A DNA stretch of 64,000 nt from Clostridium sp. KNHs205. Its GTDB lineage: Bacteria > Bacillota > Clostridia > Lachnospirales > Lachnospiraceae. The notes under the pieces were generated by a model, which saw only the letters and a list, made by a program, of their open reading frames with translations, had not been told where the DNA came from and searched no databases. The position numbers and the translations under genes were made by a program. Below, one piece after another: positions 55,771 to 64,000 of this stretch (its first letter is position 1; each line of letters begins with the position of its first letter). The stretch lies in contig NZ_JNLE01000003.1 in NCBI RefSeq assembly GCF_000702945.1, forward strand, positions 1,039,501 to 1,103,500, read 5' to 3'.

Positions 55771-56388
55771 ATGAGAGAGAAAAACGGAGTAAATACATTT
55801 AAACTGACACAGTTGGCATTGCTGACAGCAATAGTACTGCTGATGGCTTTTACGCCAATCGGATATATTAAAACCTTAGGACTTGAGATTGCACTGATTG
55901 TTATACCTGTAACAGTAGGAGCAATTGTACTTGGACCTGCCGCAGGAGCCTTCCTTGGCGGTGTATTTGGTATCACGAGTTTTCTGCAATGTTTCGGACT
56001 GAGCGCTTTTGGTGCGGCGCTGCTTAGTATCAACCCTGTAGGAACCTTTATTGTATGTGTTATCCCCCGTATACTAATGGGATGGCTCTCAGGGCTTTTA
56101 TTTGCCGCATTAAAGAAAGGCAAAACAAAAACAATTGCGTATCCTGTTGCCAGTTTGGCCGGCCCCTTATTAAATACCCTGTTATTTATGACAACGCTGC
56201 TGGTATTCTTTTACCGTACTGATTTTATTCAGGGGATCGCTGATACTCTTGGAACGGGAAATGTAATTCTGTTTGCGGTAGCTTTTGTAGGCGTTAACGG
56301 TTTGGTAGAGGCAGCTGCCTGCTTTGTTCTTGGTACGGCCATTGCAGCTGCACTGGGAGCAGTTAACAGAACTACAAGCAGAGCGTAA
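55771..56388 (+). CDS. ECF transporter S component
   Basis: A 205-residue integral membrane protein with about six TM helices that binds a vitamin or similar substrate for an energy-coupling factor transporter. KLTQLALLTAIVLLMAFTPIGYI at the start and LGLEIALIVIPVTVGAIVLGPAAGAFLGGVFGITSF are typical S-component text (COG4684-like, a group including candidate pantothenate carriers). No EcfA/EcfT genes are adjacent, so it would share a group II module encoded elsewhere. CGGAGG precedes the ATG. Confidence 0.8.
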   Translation: MREKNGVNTFKLTQLALLTAIVLLMAFTPIGYIKTLGLEIALIVIPVTVGAIVLGPAAGAFLGGVFGITSFLQCFGLSAFGAALLSINPVGTFIVCVIPRILMGWLSGLLFAALKKGKTKTIAYPVASLAGPLLNTLLFMTTLLVFFYRTDFIQGIADTLGTGNVILFAVAFVGVNGLVEAAACFVLGTAIAAALGAVNRTTSRA

Positions 56389-56423
56389 ACCTGAAATATA
56401 AGTAGAAGACTTATTTCATCCTT

Positions 56424-56459
56424 TTCCAGGTATTATTTTCGTGGAAATCCTACCTGGAA
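56424..56459 (+). terminator. Hairpin after the ECF S-component gene
   Basis: TTCCAGGTA (56424-56432) and TACCTGGAA (56451-56459) are exact complements with an 18-base loop. The T-run is poor, so its role as terminator is likely but not certain. Confidence 0.5.
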
Positions 56460-56492
56460 GAGGTAATCCTTTGTTTAACCTATAGATTCAAT

Positions 56493-56957
56493 TTAAGGAA
56501 AAGATACATCAGGCATGGGAGGAAGAGCTTGGTTGCATAGCCAGGAAAAGGCTGCTTCAAAATGGAGGTCATCCTCTTTTGAACGCTTTTTCATGGTTCC
56601 GATGCGGCCACCAGCTCTTCTTTGTTTTTTGGCAAGATGGCGTTCGAACATCATTAAATCTATGTTTTCTTCCGTGTAATATTTTCCGTTCTGATTGATG
56701 GCATAGGCTTTTTTACCCAAAGCCATGGAAGCTACGCCATAATCCTGCGTAACAACGATATCTCCAGCCTCTGTACGGTTGATCAGGGCTATATCTACAG
56801 CATCCGGAGCCTTACTTACCTGGATTACTTCACAATAATCGGATTCCAGTATATGACTGGTATCAATAACCATCAATACCGGAAGCTGATAATTTTTGGC
56901 TACTTTAACGATTATATTCTTTACCGGACAGGCATCTGCATCAACTAATATTTTCAT
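56493..56957 (-). CDS. DUF188 (YaiI/YqxD) family protein
   Basis: A 154-residue protein of the YaiI/YqxD family with a PIN-like nuclease fold, of unproven function. MKILVDADACPVKNIIVKVA has the acidic residues of the presumed active site; DIVVTQDYGVASMALGKKAY and RRAGGRIGTMKKRSKEDD are the other family motifs. The ATG at 56957 is chosen because GGGAGA lies 6 bases upstream and the family begins MKI; the ATG at 56969 adds four residues. Confidence 0.9.
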   Translation of the reverse strand: MKILVDADACPVKNIIVKVAKNYQLPVLMVIDTSHILESDYCEVIQVSKAPDAVDIALINRTEAGDIVVTQDYGVASMALGKKAYAINQNGKYYTEENIDLMMFERHLAKKQRRAGGRIGTMKKRSKEDDLHFEAAFSWLCNQALPPMPDVSFP

Positions 56958-56979
56958 ATATTCTCCCATTCTTTTAACA

Positions 56980-57290
56980 GTTATATAAGTTTAATTTCGG
57001 TCTTTCCAAGGGGGGCTGAAAACTCATTGTACAGTTTCGAAGGTCCACTTTGTAGTTTTCTGCGTTGCAATTTTGGGTACCTAACACCATTACGTTCCCA
57101 AATCGCGTCTTGCTGTTTTTCGCAAATTGCCTCCCGTAAATTAGAACCTCCAGTCCGGCACAAAGCAGTTTTCAGACAAGCCCTAGTATGTATAGAAGTT
57201 AATTATATATATTATTGCTTCAACTTATAGGAACACTGCTTTCTGCGTTTTCTAATGATAAGAACACTTCTCATCTACATATTATACCAC
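56980..57290. other. Intergenic region with GC-richer, repeat-like sequence
   Basis: The part near 57040-57185 has a composition unlike its AT-rich flanks and is open on both strands for ~60 codons, but no protein motif or ribosome binding site is visible. It may be a copy of a dispersed intergenic repeat. This can only be judged against the whole genome. Confidence 0.3.
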
Positions 57291-57434
57291 GGTTGTATTG
57301 CCAATATGACAAGTTTAGAAGCATAAAGCGATACAAATAAAAACCCCTTCCCAAATGGGAAGAGGAAGCATCCTTGCACTCACTCTGGCAATATAAAAGC
57401 TATCGTTCTATATTAATACAATTCTTCAAAAGGC

Positions 57435-57992
57435 TTACTCTGTTAGTGTAACCACTGTCAGGGAATGATGAATATGAGGCAGGATTTTCTCTGTTAAGTC
57501 TCTGGTCTTGATCTTAAGACTGGTAGTATTAATACAGGGATGACAGCCAAAAAACTCGTCTTTTAATACATCCTCATCAATTAGGAGCTGTACCTGGTTA
57601 TTTTTATCATTCATCAGACCTAATACACTGACAGAACCCGGAGTAATATCTAAATATTCTTCCATATAGGAAGAGGGAGCAAAAGACAATCTGGGACTGT
57701 TAATCTGCTTTCCCAATTCTGAGGTATGGAATTTTTTGCTTCCTGGCATCATTAAGAGGTAGAATTTATTTTTCTGTGCATTGCAAAGAAATAAATTCTT
57801 ACAGATTTCTATATCTAAAAGACGATCAATGTCATTACAGGCGTCAATGGTCGGTGTTATATCATGGTCTAACCGAACAAAAGAAATCTCCAGTTTCTCA
57901 AGCAGGTCGTAAACCCTCATTTCTTTTTCTAAACGTCCGGCAGGAGCAGGTCTAGAAGTATACATAACAGGATCAATGTAAAAGTCGTTCAT
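57435..57992 (-). CDS. ProX/YbaK-type aminoacyl-tRNA deacylase
   Basis: A 185-residue editing-domain protein that hydrolyses mischarged tRNA, probably Ala- or Cys-tRNA-Pro. It reads FVRLDHDITPTIDACNDID, then KNLFLCNAQKNKFYLLMMPGSKKF with the conserved lysines, and ITPGSVSVLGLMNDKNNQVQLLID and GCHPCINTTSLKIKTRDL. This matches stand-alone ProX (PrdX-like) proteins of Clostridia. It appears monocistronic. No prolyl-tRNA synthetase gene is nearby. Confidence 0.88.
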   Translation of the reverse strand: MNDFYIDPVMYTSRPAPAGRLEKEMRVYDLLEKLEISFVRLDHDITPTIDACNDIDRLLDIEICKNLFLCNAQKNKFYLLMMPGSKKFHTSELGKQINSPRLSFAPSSYMEEYLDITPGSVSVLGLMNDKNNQVQLLIDEDVLKDEFFGCHPCINTTSLKIKTRDLTEKILPHIHHSLTVVTLTE

Positions 57993-58408
57993 AATTACCT
58001 CGTATTTCTCTTTCTCTACTGCATTGTCTATGCTAGTTGTAGTGTCTATGCTAGTTTGTTTACAGACATAGAAACTGGCAGTGCCGTAAGGGGTGGCAGG
58101 ATTATCTTTTGATAGTTTAACACGTTAAAATAGAAATGTAAATGATGTTATCGGGCTTGCAATTAAACAGGATACCTGCAAATTAAGTTGTACAGAAAAA
58201 TAGTACATTATACCGAGCGAGAACATAGAAAGCATACAGATGACGAAGCCTGTGGATTGGATGGAAAATAAAGTAAGCAGGTTGTTAATATCCAATTTAT
58301 TATGCTATAATGAACTGCGTAGAAGATATAAGAATATAGAAGTTTACATAGAGCCAGGTTAAAAGTTATATGCATTTTTTCAGAGGTTCGTGAGGCGGAG
58401 GAAAGATT
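57993..58408. other. Intergenic region between divergent genes
   Basis: About 415 bases with no gene. TGTCTATGCTAGTT is directly repeated near 58031-58058. Promoters for the deacylase gene (minus) and the response regulator (plus) should lie here, with GCTATAATGAAC near 58303-58314 a possible -10 region for the latter. Confidence 0.4.
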
Positions 58409-59071
58409 TTGGGACATATACTTGTTGTAGAAGATGAAGATAGCATCAGGGATTTAATCGGAATGAATCTTATCATGGTTGGGCATACCTGGGTTGGGGC
58501 GGCTGATGGGAAAGAAGCCATTGTAGCGCTAAACAGCAACGCCTTTGATTTATGTCTGTTGGATGTTATGCTTCCGGGAACTGATGGCTTTGCTCTCCTG
58601 GGGCAATTTCAAGAGGCCCAGGTTCCAGTAATCTTTCTAACAGCAAAGAGTGCCCTTGCTGACCGGGTAAAAGGATTGAAGCTTGGTGCCGAAGATTATA
58701 TAATAAAACCTTTCGAAACCCTGGAATTACTGGCACGGATTGACGTAGTGCTACGTAGGAACCCGAAAGAAAAAGAGGTATTCAACTGCAAAGACGTTGA
58801 AATACGCTTAAGAGAACATCTGGTACTAAAAGATAACAGGGTAATTGAATTGACTGCTCAGGAGTATGCCTTATTGGAAGCGCTGGTCAGGAACCGGAAC
58901 CTTGCATTAAGCAGAGAGCAATTATTATCTGCTGCCTGGGGGTATGATTATATTGGTGAGACCAGGACAGTGGACATGCACATTCAGAGACTTCGTAAGA
59001 AACTCGAATGGGAGGAGGTTATTAAGACCGTCTACAAGCTGGGTTACAGACTGGAGGTTCCAAAAGAATGA
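58409..59071 (+). CDS. OmpR-family response regulator (third system)
   Basis: A 220-residue regulator. The receiver has LVVEDEDS, phosphoacceptor Asp52 (LCLLDVMLPGTDG) and Lys in EDYIIKPFE. The winged-helix domain ends DMHIQRLRKKLEWEEVIKTVYKLGYRLE. The start is TTG at 58409 with GGAGGAAAG upstream, giving MGHILVVEDE. It overlaps the kinase gene by 4 bases. Confidence 0.92.
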   Translation: MGHILVVEDEDSIRDLIGMNLIMVGHTWVGAADGKEAIVALNSNAFDLCLLDVMLPGTDGFALLGQFQEAQVPVIFLTAKSALADRVKGLKLGAEDYIIKPFETLELLARIDVVLRRNPKEKEVFNCKDVEIRLREHLVLKDNRVIELTAQEYALLEALVRNRNLALSREQLLSAAWGYDYIGETRTVDMHIQRLRKKLEWEEVIKTVYKLGYRLEVPKE

Positions 59072-60468
59072 AATTATGGCTGAAAATTTTTCTAAGTATA
59101 CTTATACTGTCACTATCCAGTTTATTTATCAGTACCTACTTTGTTATAAGGAAGAATCATAACAGCAATCTAAGCAGGGAACAGGAACGTTCCTTAAATG
59201 AATTGGAATTAATCAGGATTTCCTTAGAGAGTAATGTAGATTTTGCAGTGTCCTCCAAAGAAGCAATGACTGCTCTGATCAGCAGATACGGAGAGTATTA
59301 CGAGCAGAAGGGAATCGGGCTGCTGCTTTACCAGAAGGAAGGATATCTTTATAACCGGCTTAATAGCCTTAAAGCATCCCAGTATGAAGCTTTATTATCT
59401 GTCAAACCGGATAATAAGATGGTTCAAGTATTAACAGGCAAAGATGGGAAGTACATACTGGTATCCGACCTGTTGTCAGAGAAAAGCAATACAGTATTAC
59501 TCTACAGCCGTAATATCAATGAAATATATGAGTCCAGAAATCAGAGCATCCGGCTGACCCTATACCTGTCTGTTATCCTGTCTCTGCTGCTTGGTATTTT
59601 TTCCTATGTCTATACCCGTTTCATAACCAGACCTTTTAAAAAGCTTCAGGGAAGCGCAGCTGTTATAGCAGAGGGAAATTACAGTATAAGGCTTGAGGAA
59701 ACAGACAAGGAATTTGCTCCGGTTGCTGCAGCCTTTAACCAGATGATCGAAAATATCGGACAGCATACCAGGGAATTAGAAAACCGTGCAAGAGAGCGGC
59801 AGGAGTTCATTGACGACCTATCCCATGAAATGAATACGCCCTTAACCTCGATTCAGGGATATTCTGAATTTCTGCTGACTGCAAATGCAACAGAAGAGCA
59901 AAGATACCTTGCCGCTCAAAGTATTCATAAAGACGCCAAGCGGATGCGTGAAATGTATACAAAACTGATGAACCTGACCTTTATCAGAGAGCATGCAGTG
60001 GAAACTGAGGAATTTTCAGTAGATGAACTTGTGAACAGTGTCAGGGAGAGCCTTTTTATATCATTTAAAGAACAGGGAATTCAATTAATTACAGAGAATC
60101 AGCTGAAAATGATAAAAGGAGATAAAACCCTTCTGGAAATGCTGCTGACAAATCTGCTCTATAATAGCCAACAAGCTACGGGCAGTGGAGGTATGGTTAT
60201 ACTTAGGGCTTATATGGAGGGTTCTGCACCAATCTTTATGGTAGAAGATAACGGTTGTGGCATACCAAAGGATAAAATTAGTGAGATAATTAAACCTTTT
60301 GTCCGTGTAGATAAATCCCGGTCCAGAAAGACCGGCGGTGCCGGACTGGGACTTGCATTGGTTCAACGTATTGCAACCCTGCATCAGGCAAAGCTGATTA
60401 TTGAATCGGAGTATGGAAAAGGAACCCGGGTGATTGTACAGTTCCCGGAGGCAGCAGTATGCACTTGA
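59068..60468 (+). CDS. Sensor histidine kinase (third system)
   Basis: A 466-residue kinase. TM1 lies at ~5-27, an extracytoplasmic sensor at ~28-160, TM2 at ~165-187, followed by a HAMP domain (~188-240). The phosphoacceptor is His253 in DDLSHEMNTPLTSIQGY. The ATPase domain contains NLLYNSQQAT in the N-box position, VEDNGCGIPKDKI and GGAGLGLALVQRIA. A lipoprotein gene follows 216 bases later and may be a regulated target or a signal partner. Confidence 0.92.
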   Translation: MKLWLKIFLSILILSLSSLFISTYFVIRKNHNSNLSREQERSLNELELIRISLESNVDFAVSSKEAMTALISRYGEYYEQKGIGLLLYQKEGYLYNRLNSLKASQYEALLSVKPDNKMVQVLTGKDGKYILVSDLLSEKSNTVLLYSRNINEIYESRNQSIRLTLYLSVILSLLLGIFSYVYTRFITRPFKKLQGSAAVIAEGNYSIRLEETDKEFAPVAAAFNQMIENIGQHTRELENRARERQEFIDDLSHEMNTPLTSIQGYSEFLLTANATEEQRYLAAQSIHKDAKRMREMYTKLMNLTFIREHAVETEEFSVDELVNSVRESLFISFKEQGIQLITENQLKMIKGDKTLLEMLLTNLLYNSQQATGSGGMVILRAYMEGSAPIFMVEDNGCGIPKDKISEIIKPFVRVDKSRSRKTGGAGLGLALVQRIATLHQAKLIIESEYGKGTRVIVQFPEAAVCT

Positions 60469-60684
60469 CGGATTTGCACCGTGTACCCGGCGGGTTGTAT
60501 GGGAGTAGGAACCCCGTAAAGCTGCTGGGGAAAGCCAGATATATTTACAACTCTGTTACAAGTTGATTAATACTCTGATAAATCCGACGCCTAAAATAAA
60601 GGCATAATAAATAATCCCGGGAACCGAGGAAGGAATAACCCTCCATAAGAACCGGGAGCTTTATTAAGGATTGGAGGAAAGAAT

Positions 60685-61578
60685 ATGAAGAAAGTATTAG
60701 CAGCCACGTTATTTCTGGCAGCTGCCATCAGTATGTCTGCCTGCAACAAGGCTGAAGTAGAAAAGAAACCAGTTATTATTGAGGATTCCGCTCAGTTAAA
60801 CCTGGAAGATCCAGTCTTGGCAGAATCTGAAGATAAGGCTGCAGCTGTCGTTGAAGACAATAAAAAGACGGAGGAAGGTTCAGTTGTAAAGGATACCGGA
60901 AAGGAAGACTCAGCGGCAGAGGCGGAAAGTAACGAGGAAGCCGAAGCAAGAGCCGCCGAAGCGAAAGCAGCCACTGAGACAGAAGAAGAACGCATCAGGT
61001 CAATGGCGGAAGCAAGGCGTGTAGAAGGCGCGGAAGCTGGTGGTGACAGAGCTTCAGAAGCCCGATCAGCAGCCGGGGAAGTTTCTGAAACCGATGAAGC
61101 TATGAACGTAAGCATTGAAGGTACAGAGGAAAGGGTCCAGGGCAAACGTTATAAAAGTAAGCAAGGCTATGAAATAGTATACGATTCTGAGAGATTTAAA
61201 AGGGAAAGCCAGGAGAATACAGACAGTTTTCTTGCAGATAATCCGGATCCCACGATATATCCGTATATCTATGTTAATATCAGCCGGTTAGAGGATACCA
61301 CTGTTGAGGAATATTCCAAAGAACTCTATAAAAGGTTATCAAAGGAAGGCCATCGTAGTGTAACCATATCAAATGACACTGAGAAGGGACAGGATTCCAG
61401 TAAGGACGTACAAGTCACAGTACAAACAGGATATAATTGGGATTCAGTGATACGCAAATATCGTGTGATTGGTGAAGCGGGTAAGGTCTTTCTCATTGAA
61501 ACGCAATACTATCTGGAAGCAGAAGAAGGTTATGGTGCCAGAATAGAGGCAATGATCGATACCTTCTATGTTCCGTAA
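60685..61578 (+). CDS. Lipoprotein with Glu/Ala-rich spacer
   Basis: A 297-residue surface lipoprotein. The signal peptide MKKVLAATLFLAAAISM ends in lipobox SAC with lipidated Cys20. Residues ~30-150 are a Glu/Ala-rich, probably extended or coiled spacer (EAESNEEAEARAAEAKAATE). The C-terminal domain (~155-297) starts GKRYKSKQGYEIVYDSERFK and contains PTIYPYIYVNISRLED, a small alpha/beta domain of unknown family. GGAGGAAAG precedes the ATG. It is followed by its own terminator. Confidence 0.8.
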   Translation: MKKVLAATLFLAAAISMSACNKAEVEKKPVIIEDSAQLNLEDPVLAESEDKAAAVVEDNKKTEEGSVVKDTGKEDSAAEAESNEEAEARAAEAKAATETEEERIRSMAEARRVEGAEAGGDRASEARSAAGEVSETDEAMNVSIEGTEERVQGKRYKSKQGYEIVYDSERFKRESQENTDSFLADNPDPTIYPYIYVNISRLEDTTVEEYSKELYKRLSKEGHRSVTISNDTEKGQDSSKDVQVTVQTGYNWDSVIRKYRVIGEAGKVFLIETQYYLEAEEGYGARIEAMIDTFYVP

Positions 61579-61590
61579 ATTCATCTGAAT

Positions 61591-61639
61591 AATCCCCTTT
61601 TCCCTGCAATGGCAATCAGAGCAGAGGAAAGGGGATTTT
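61591..61639 (+). terminator. Terminator after the lipoprotein gene
   Basis: AATCCCCTTTTCC (61591-61603) and GGAAAGGGGATT (61626-61637) pair with one bulge, followed by TTC. The stem is strong but the T-run is short. Confidence 0.7.
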
Positions 61640-61676
61640 CTGCGAAGATTTAAGATATTAGCGGCTTTGTAGTATA

Positions 61677-62024
61677 TTATTTTGCCAGGCTGCGCAAGTA
61701 AATCCTGTTTCCGTCTGGATCCAGAAAGCTCATATTACGTGCTCCCCAAGGGCGGGTTTCCGGCTTATCCATTATTTCTACACCTGTTTCCAGCAGTCTC
61801 TGGTATTCCTTATCCACATCCTCAACGGTAAAAGCAATACATATGTTATTGTTGTTATTATCTTTTCTTGAGCCGTCGTTATAGATGGTAAGCATGGTTT
61901 CTTCAGAAATAATCGTTTGATGAACTTCATCGCTGCTTCCATTTTGTATTTCCAGCAGAAATTTGTAAAAGTCTGCAAGTCTGACAACATCATTTGTTAA
62001 TAAACTAACTTCTCCTAAACGCAT
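61677..62024 (-). CDS. VOC superfamily (glyoxalase/bleomycin resistance-like) protein
   Basis: A 115-residue protein of one vicinal-oxygen-chelate unit. MRLGEVSLLTNDVVRLADFYKFLL opens the first beta-alpha-beta-beta-beta module and NICIAFTVEDVDKEYQRLLETG the second; it ends in RNMSFLDPDGNRIYLRSL with the usual C-terminal acidic/Asn-Arg residues. The substrate is unknown. AAAAGGAGATAGGTT precedes the ATG on the minus strand. Confidence 0.85.
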   Translation of the reverse strand: MRLGEVSLLTNDVVRLADFYKFLLEIQNGSSDEVHQTIISEETMLTIYNDGSRKDNNNNNICIAFTVEDVDKEYQRLLETGVEIMDKPETRPWGARNMSFLDPDGNRIYLRSLAK

Positions 62025-62348
62025 AACCTATCTCCTTTTTATTAGTAGTACTGTTTGGGATTCTGATAAAAACTATTGATACAGCCAGTTATTATAGAGT
62101 CTTAATAGGCAGGAATTATTTATATAAGATATTTGGAGCGGTGTTAAAGGTTGAATTCCTTTTAATTACATTTAAATTATAAAGAAAATATAAGAAATAA
62201 TCAATAATCCTTTCTAACTTATTGAGAAAAACTTTGCTCATCCTCAAAGGAAGTCCACTGGATTTACGCAGCCGAATGAGATCCGTTAGTTATTGGGCTC
62301 TTTTTCTGTTATTCTTAAGACACTGGCGGTATTGGAAAGGAGTCGTCT
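62025..62348. other. Intergenic region bearing the IS30 left flank
   Basis: About 320 AT-rich bases. The last ~100 bases before the transposase probably belong to the IS30-type element, but its terminal inverted repeat cannot be fixed because the right end is missing. Confidence 0.35.
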
Positions 62349-63046
62349 ATGTCTAAATTTTTAACCTTTGAAGATCGTCTCATCATTGAGAAGGGACTTT
62401 GTGAAAATCAGTCCTTCGGTTTCATTGCGAAAGAGCTTGGTAAGGACCGAACCACTATAGCAAAGAAATCAAAAAGTATGCCTACGACCTCAAGAGCGGT
62501 TATTCAAGCTATCCTTATAATGCTTGTGTCCACAGAGTTGCGTGCAAAGCAAAGAGAGTTTGTGGTAGCGCCTGCACGCGTTCATCTACATATAAGTGTA
62601 GCATTTGTAACAAATGTAATGATAACTGTCCGGATTTCTCAGAAGAAATCTGTCAGGGTAGATTCAAAACACCATATGTCTGTAACGCCTGCAAACAGTA
62701 TGGAAAATGCACTTTGAAAAAGTACATCTATAATGCAGAAGATGCCCATCTGTGCTTTTCCGAAAAACTGTCCGAAAGCAGAACAGGTATCATGGCTGCT
62801 GAAGCTGACTTATTTCGTATTAATGCCATCATCACTCCGCTTATCAAGCAAGGACAATCCATCCATCAAATATATGTAAATCATGCGGATGAACTTATGT
62901 GTAGTGAGAAGACTCTCTACAACTATGTGGATGCCTGCTTTTTTGAAGTAAGAAACATTGACCTGCCCCGCAAGGTAAAATATCGACCTCGATATAAGAA
63001 GCCAGAAAACCAGCTGAAGCAGAGGCATGAAGCTCTTTTAACATAG
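62349..63046 (+). pseudogene. IS30 family transposase, frameshifted and truncated
   Basis: The first frame reads MSKFLTFEDRLIIEKGLCEN and FIAKELGKDRTTIAK, the N-terminal helix-turn-helix of IS30 transposases. It then leaves frame near 62462-62464, where an A-tract seems one base short. In the other frame the reading continues as EIKKYAYDLKSGYSSYPYN, a Cys-rich stretch with CSICNKCNDNC and CNACKQYGKCTL, and on to KKYIYNAEDAHLCFSEKL. It ends at a stop after KQRHEALLT at 63046, before the catalytic DDE domain. The element is therefore inactive. The missing 3' part was replaced by unrelated sequence. Confidence 0.85.
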
Positions 63047-63421
63047 ATTTGTTAATTTCTTTAGAGAGGTGGCTCTCCACCACCACAATCTACTCTCAAG
63101 TAAGTATGAATCAAACCAAGGCCTATCTAAGAAAACTCTAGTATATTCAAAATTAACTTTTAAATCTGTAACATCAGATTCTTTGTATTTACGGTTTCTT
63201 TTCCATTTGCATTTGCAGAGCCCCAGATCAAATTATAAGATCCTCTTGCACCTGCACTCCAACTTCTTGAAGGAGGACTTTCATATTTTTCTGATTCATG
63301 TTGAGAAAAACTAAACTGATTCCATTTGACTCCTTCTTTGTAAAAATCATTCGGTATACATAATGTGGGGACAAATTTCTTACCTTGACTAGTCACTTCC
63401 TGAATTAAAGAAATTTGTAAA
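63038..63421 (-). pseudogene. Antisense gene fragment of unknown family, frameshifted
   Basis: On the minus strand the text is protein-like in two frames. One reads FVPTLCIPNDFYKEGVKWNQ, then PSRSWSAGARGSYNLIWGSA and NANGK. After a shift in an A-rich tract near 63190, the other reads KYKESDVTDLKVNFEYTRVF, LDRPWFDSYLLESRLWWW and RA, to a stop at 63038. The phrase D-x-T-x-L-x-V-x-F-E-Y with RPWFD resembles a group of uncharacterised bacterial proteins. It is squeezed between two transposase remnants and is evidently a relic. I cannot assign a function. Confidence 0.45.
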
Positions 63422-63785
63422 CATTAAAGGTGCCAGAAACATCATTGGTTCACTGGTGGTTACAATTAAAACAGGGATTCCTCTTAAGATTGTATTTGAA
63501 CGAAAAACAATAAGAAAAGTGAATGTTTATTATCCTAAGCACAGATATTTCACTGTAAGATGTAGAAATCATACGTGTTTATGGAAATAGATGGTCAATC
63601 GAGTGTTTCTTTAAATCATCTAAATCTATCTTTTAACTGGGTACTGAATTTCAGAGCCATAATTATGGTGCAATAGTAAGCCATACAGCCATTGTGTTTA
63701 CAAGATATATCATTCTGGAATGGATGCTGTCTCAAGCCTCATTTATCCAGGCTTTGTTTGGAAGTATCTGCTGGGAAGTTGAGTT
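63414..63785 (+). pseudogene. IS4-type transposase remnant
   Basis: The first segment reads KFVNIKGARNIIGSLVVTIK and TGIPLKIVFERKTIRKVN. After a frame change and a stop it becomes VYGNRWSIECFFKSSKSI, and beyond an internal stop LGTEFQSHNYGAIVSHTAIV and FTRYIILEWM. The Y-G-x-R-W-x-I-E-x-F-F-K motif is the C-terminal YREK-like region of IS4-group DDE transposases. Two frame breaks and an internal stop show it is dead. The N-terminal half is absent. Confidence 0.75.
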
Positions 63786-63809
63786 AAATAATTATTCAAA
63801 AATAAAAAA

Positions 63810-63850
63810 AATAGCTATCCTCTTCCATGACAAGTTGTAGGATAGCTATT
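63810..63850. repeat. Inverted repeat after the IS4-type remnant
   Basis: AATAGCTATCCT (63810-63821) and AGGATAGCTATT (63839-63850) are exact 12-base complements flanked by an A-run on the left. This could be a terminator of the element or of a minus-strand transcript. The remaining bases to 64000 show no gene. Confidence 0.7.
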
Positions 63851-64000
63851 CTCAATTGTTGAGTTAGTCAAGCGACCTTCTGCTATATTATAAATCCATT
63901 AGCTGAGATAGTGCAAGCAGAAGTAGTTAATCTGAGGTTACTGTATCGGTAAAGCGAACTGGTACCTTACCATATTTAATAACCCTTAACCTAATTGTAA

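Noticed and set aside
56981..57163. 60-codon minus-strand ORF upstream of the DUF188 gene
   Set aside because: No ribosome binding site or motif is visible, and the opposite strand is equally open. More likely it is an intergenic repeat.
62462..62464. Programmed frameshift in the IS30 transposase
   Set aside because: IS30 transposases are normally made from a single frame, and the element is also truncated, so a one-base loss in an A-tract is the simpler reading.

Overview
The window looks like a chromosomal segment of a low-GC Gram-positive anaerobe of the Clostridia, most likely a Lachnospiraceae member related to Lachnoclostridium/Anaerocolumna. This is inferred from the rho-rpmE-DUF1385-prmC-prfA order, AGGAGG-type ribosome binding sites, frequent TTG/GTG starts, a T-box leader, Bce-type peptide-detoxification modules, a BMP-type nucleoside ABC transporter and an intracellular GH94 cellobiose phosphorylase. 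No rRNA, tRNA or CRISPR array was seen.

Layout. 1-6020: translation and termination housekeeping (rho, rpmE, a DUF1385 membrane protein, prmC, prfA). 6180-9460: an AT-rich island with a lactococcin-972-like bacteriocin precursor, its 7-TM immunity/export-type membrane protein and a dedicated ABC ATPase. 9460-11350: mostly non-coding DNA, decayed sequence and one GNAT acetyltransferase. 11352-16732: a two-component system followed by a MacB/FtsX-type ABC transporter. 16745-21264: methionine T-box and metG, an SpoU methylase, and an NfeD/SPFH pair. 21265-29147: a 275-bp imperfect palindrome, then ThuA-like, LtaS-like and patatin-like genes, argF under a promoter with candidate ArgR boxes, and birA. 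29262-34531: a structured leader and a four-gene BMP nucleoside importer. 34547-34930: a 31-unit 12/14-bp minisatellite. 35085-41238: a complete BceRSAB-like module plus a LiaF-like protein. 41291-44837: coaX, dusB and asd. 46040-48740: cellobiose phosphorylase with a near-consensus promoter. 48788-52464: a second AT-rich island with an orphan RHS tip bearing an AHH-type nuclease domain, an ankyrin protein (probable immunity), and a TetR regulator divergent from a membrane protein with two matching operators. 52678-58000: adenine deaminase, a nested ~395-bp palindrome, an ECF S-component, a DUF188 protein and a ProX-type deacylase. 58409-61640: a third two-component system and a lipoprotein. 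61677-64000: a VOC protein and then a mobile-element graveyard: a frameshifted, truncated IS30 transposase, an antisense pseudogene fragment, and a decayed IS4-type transposase.

Themes. The segment is rich in interbacterial-competition functions: one bacteriocin locus, one polymorphic-toxin tip with probable immunity, and two ABC/two-component modules of the kind used to sense and resist cell-wall-active peptides, one followed by a LiaF-like envelope-stress protein. Long palindromic intergenic elements recur at three places and differ from ordinary terminators in size and architecture. All functional calls rest on reading the sequence by eye; no database search was run.
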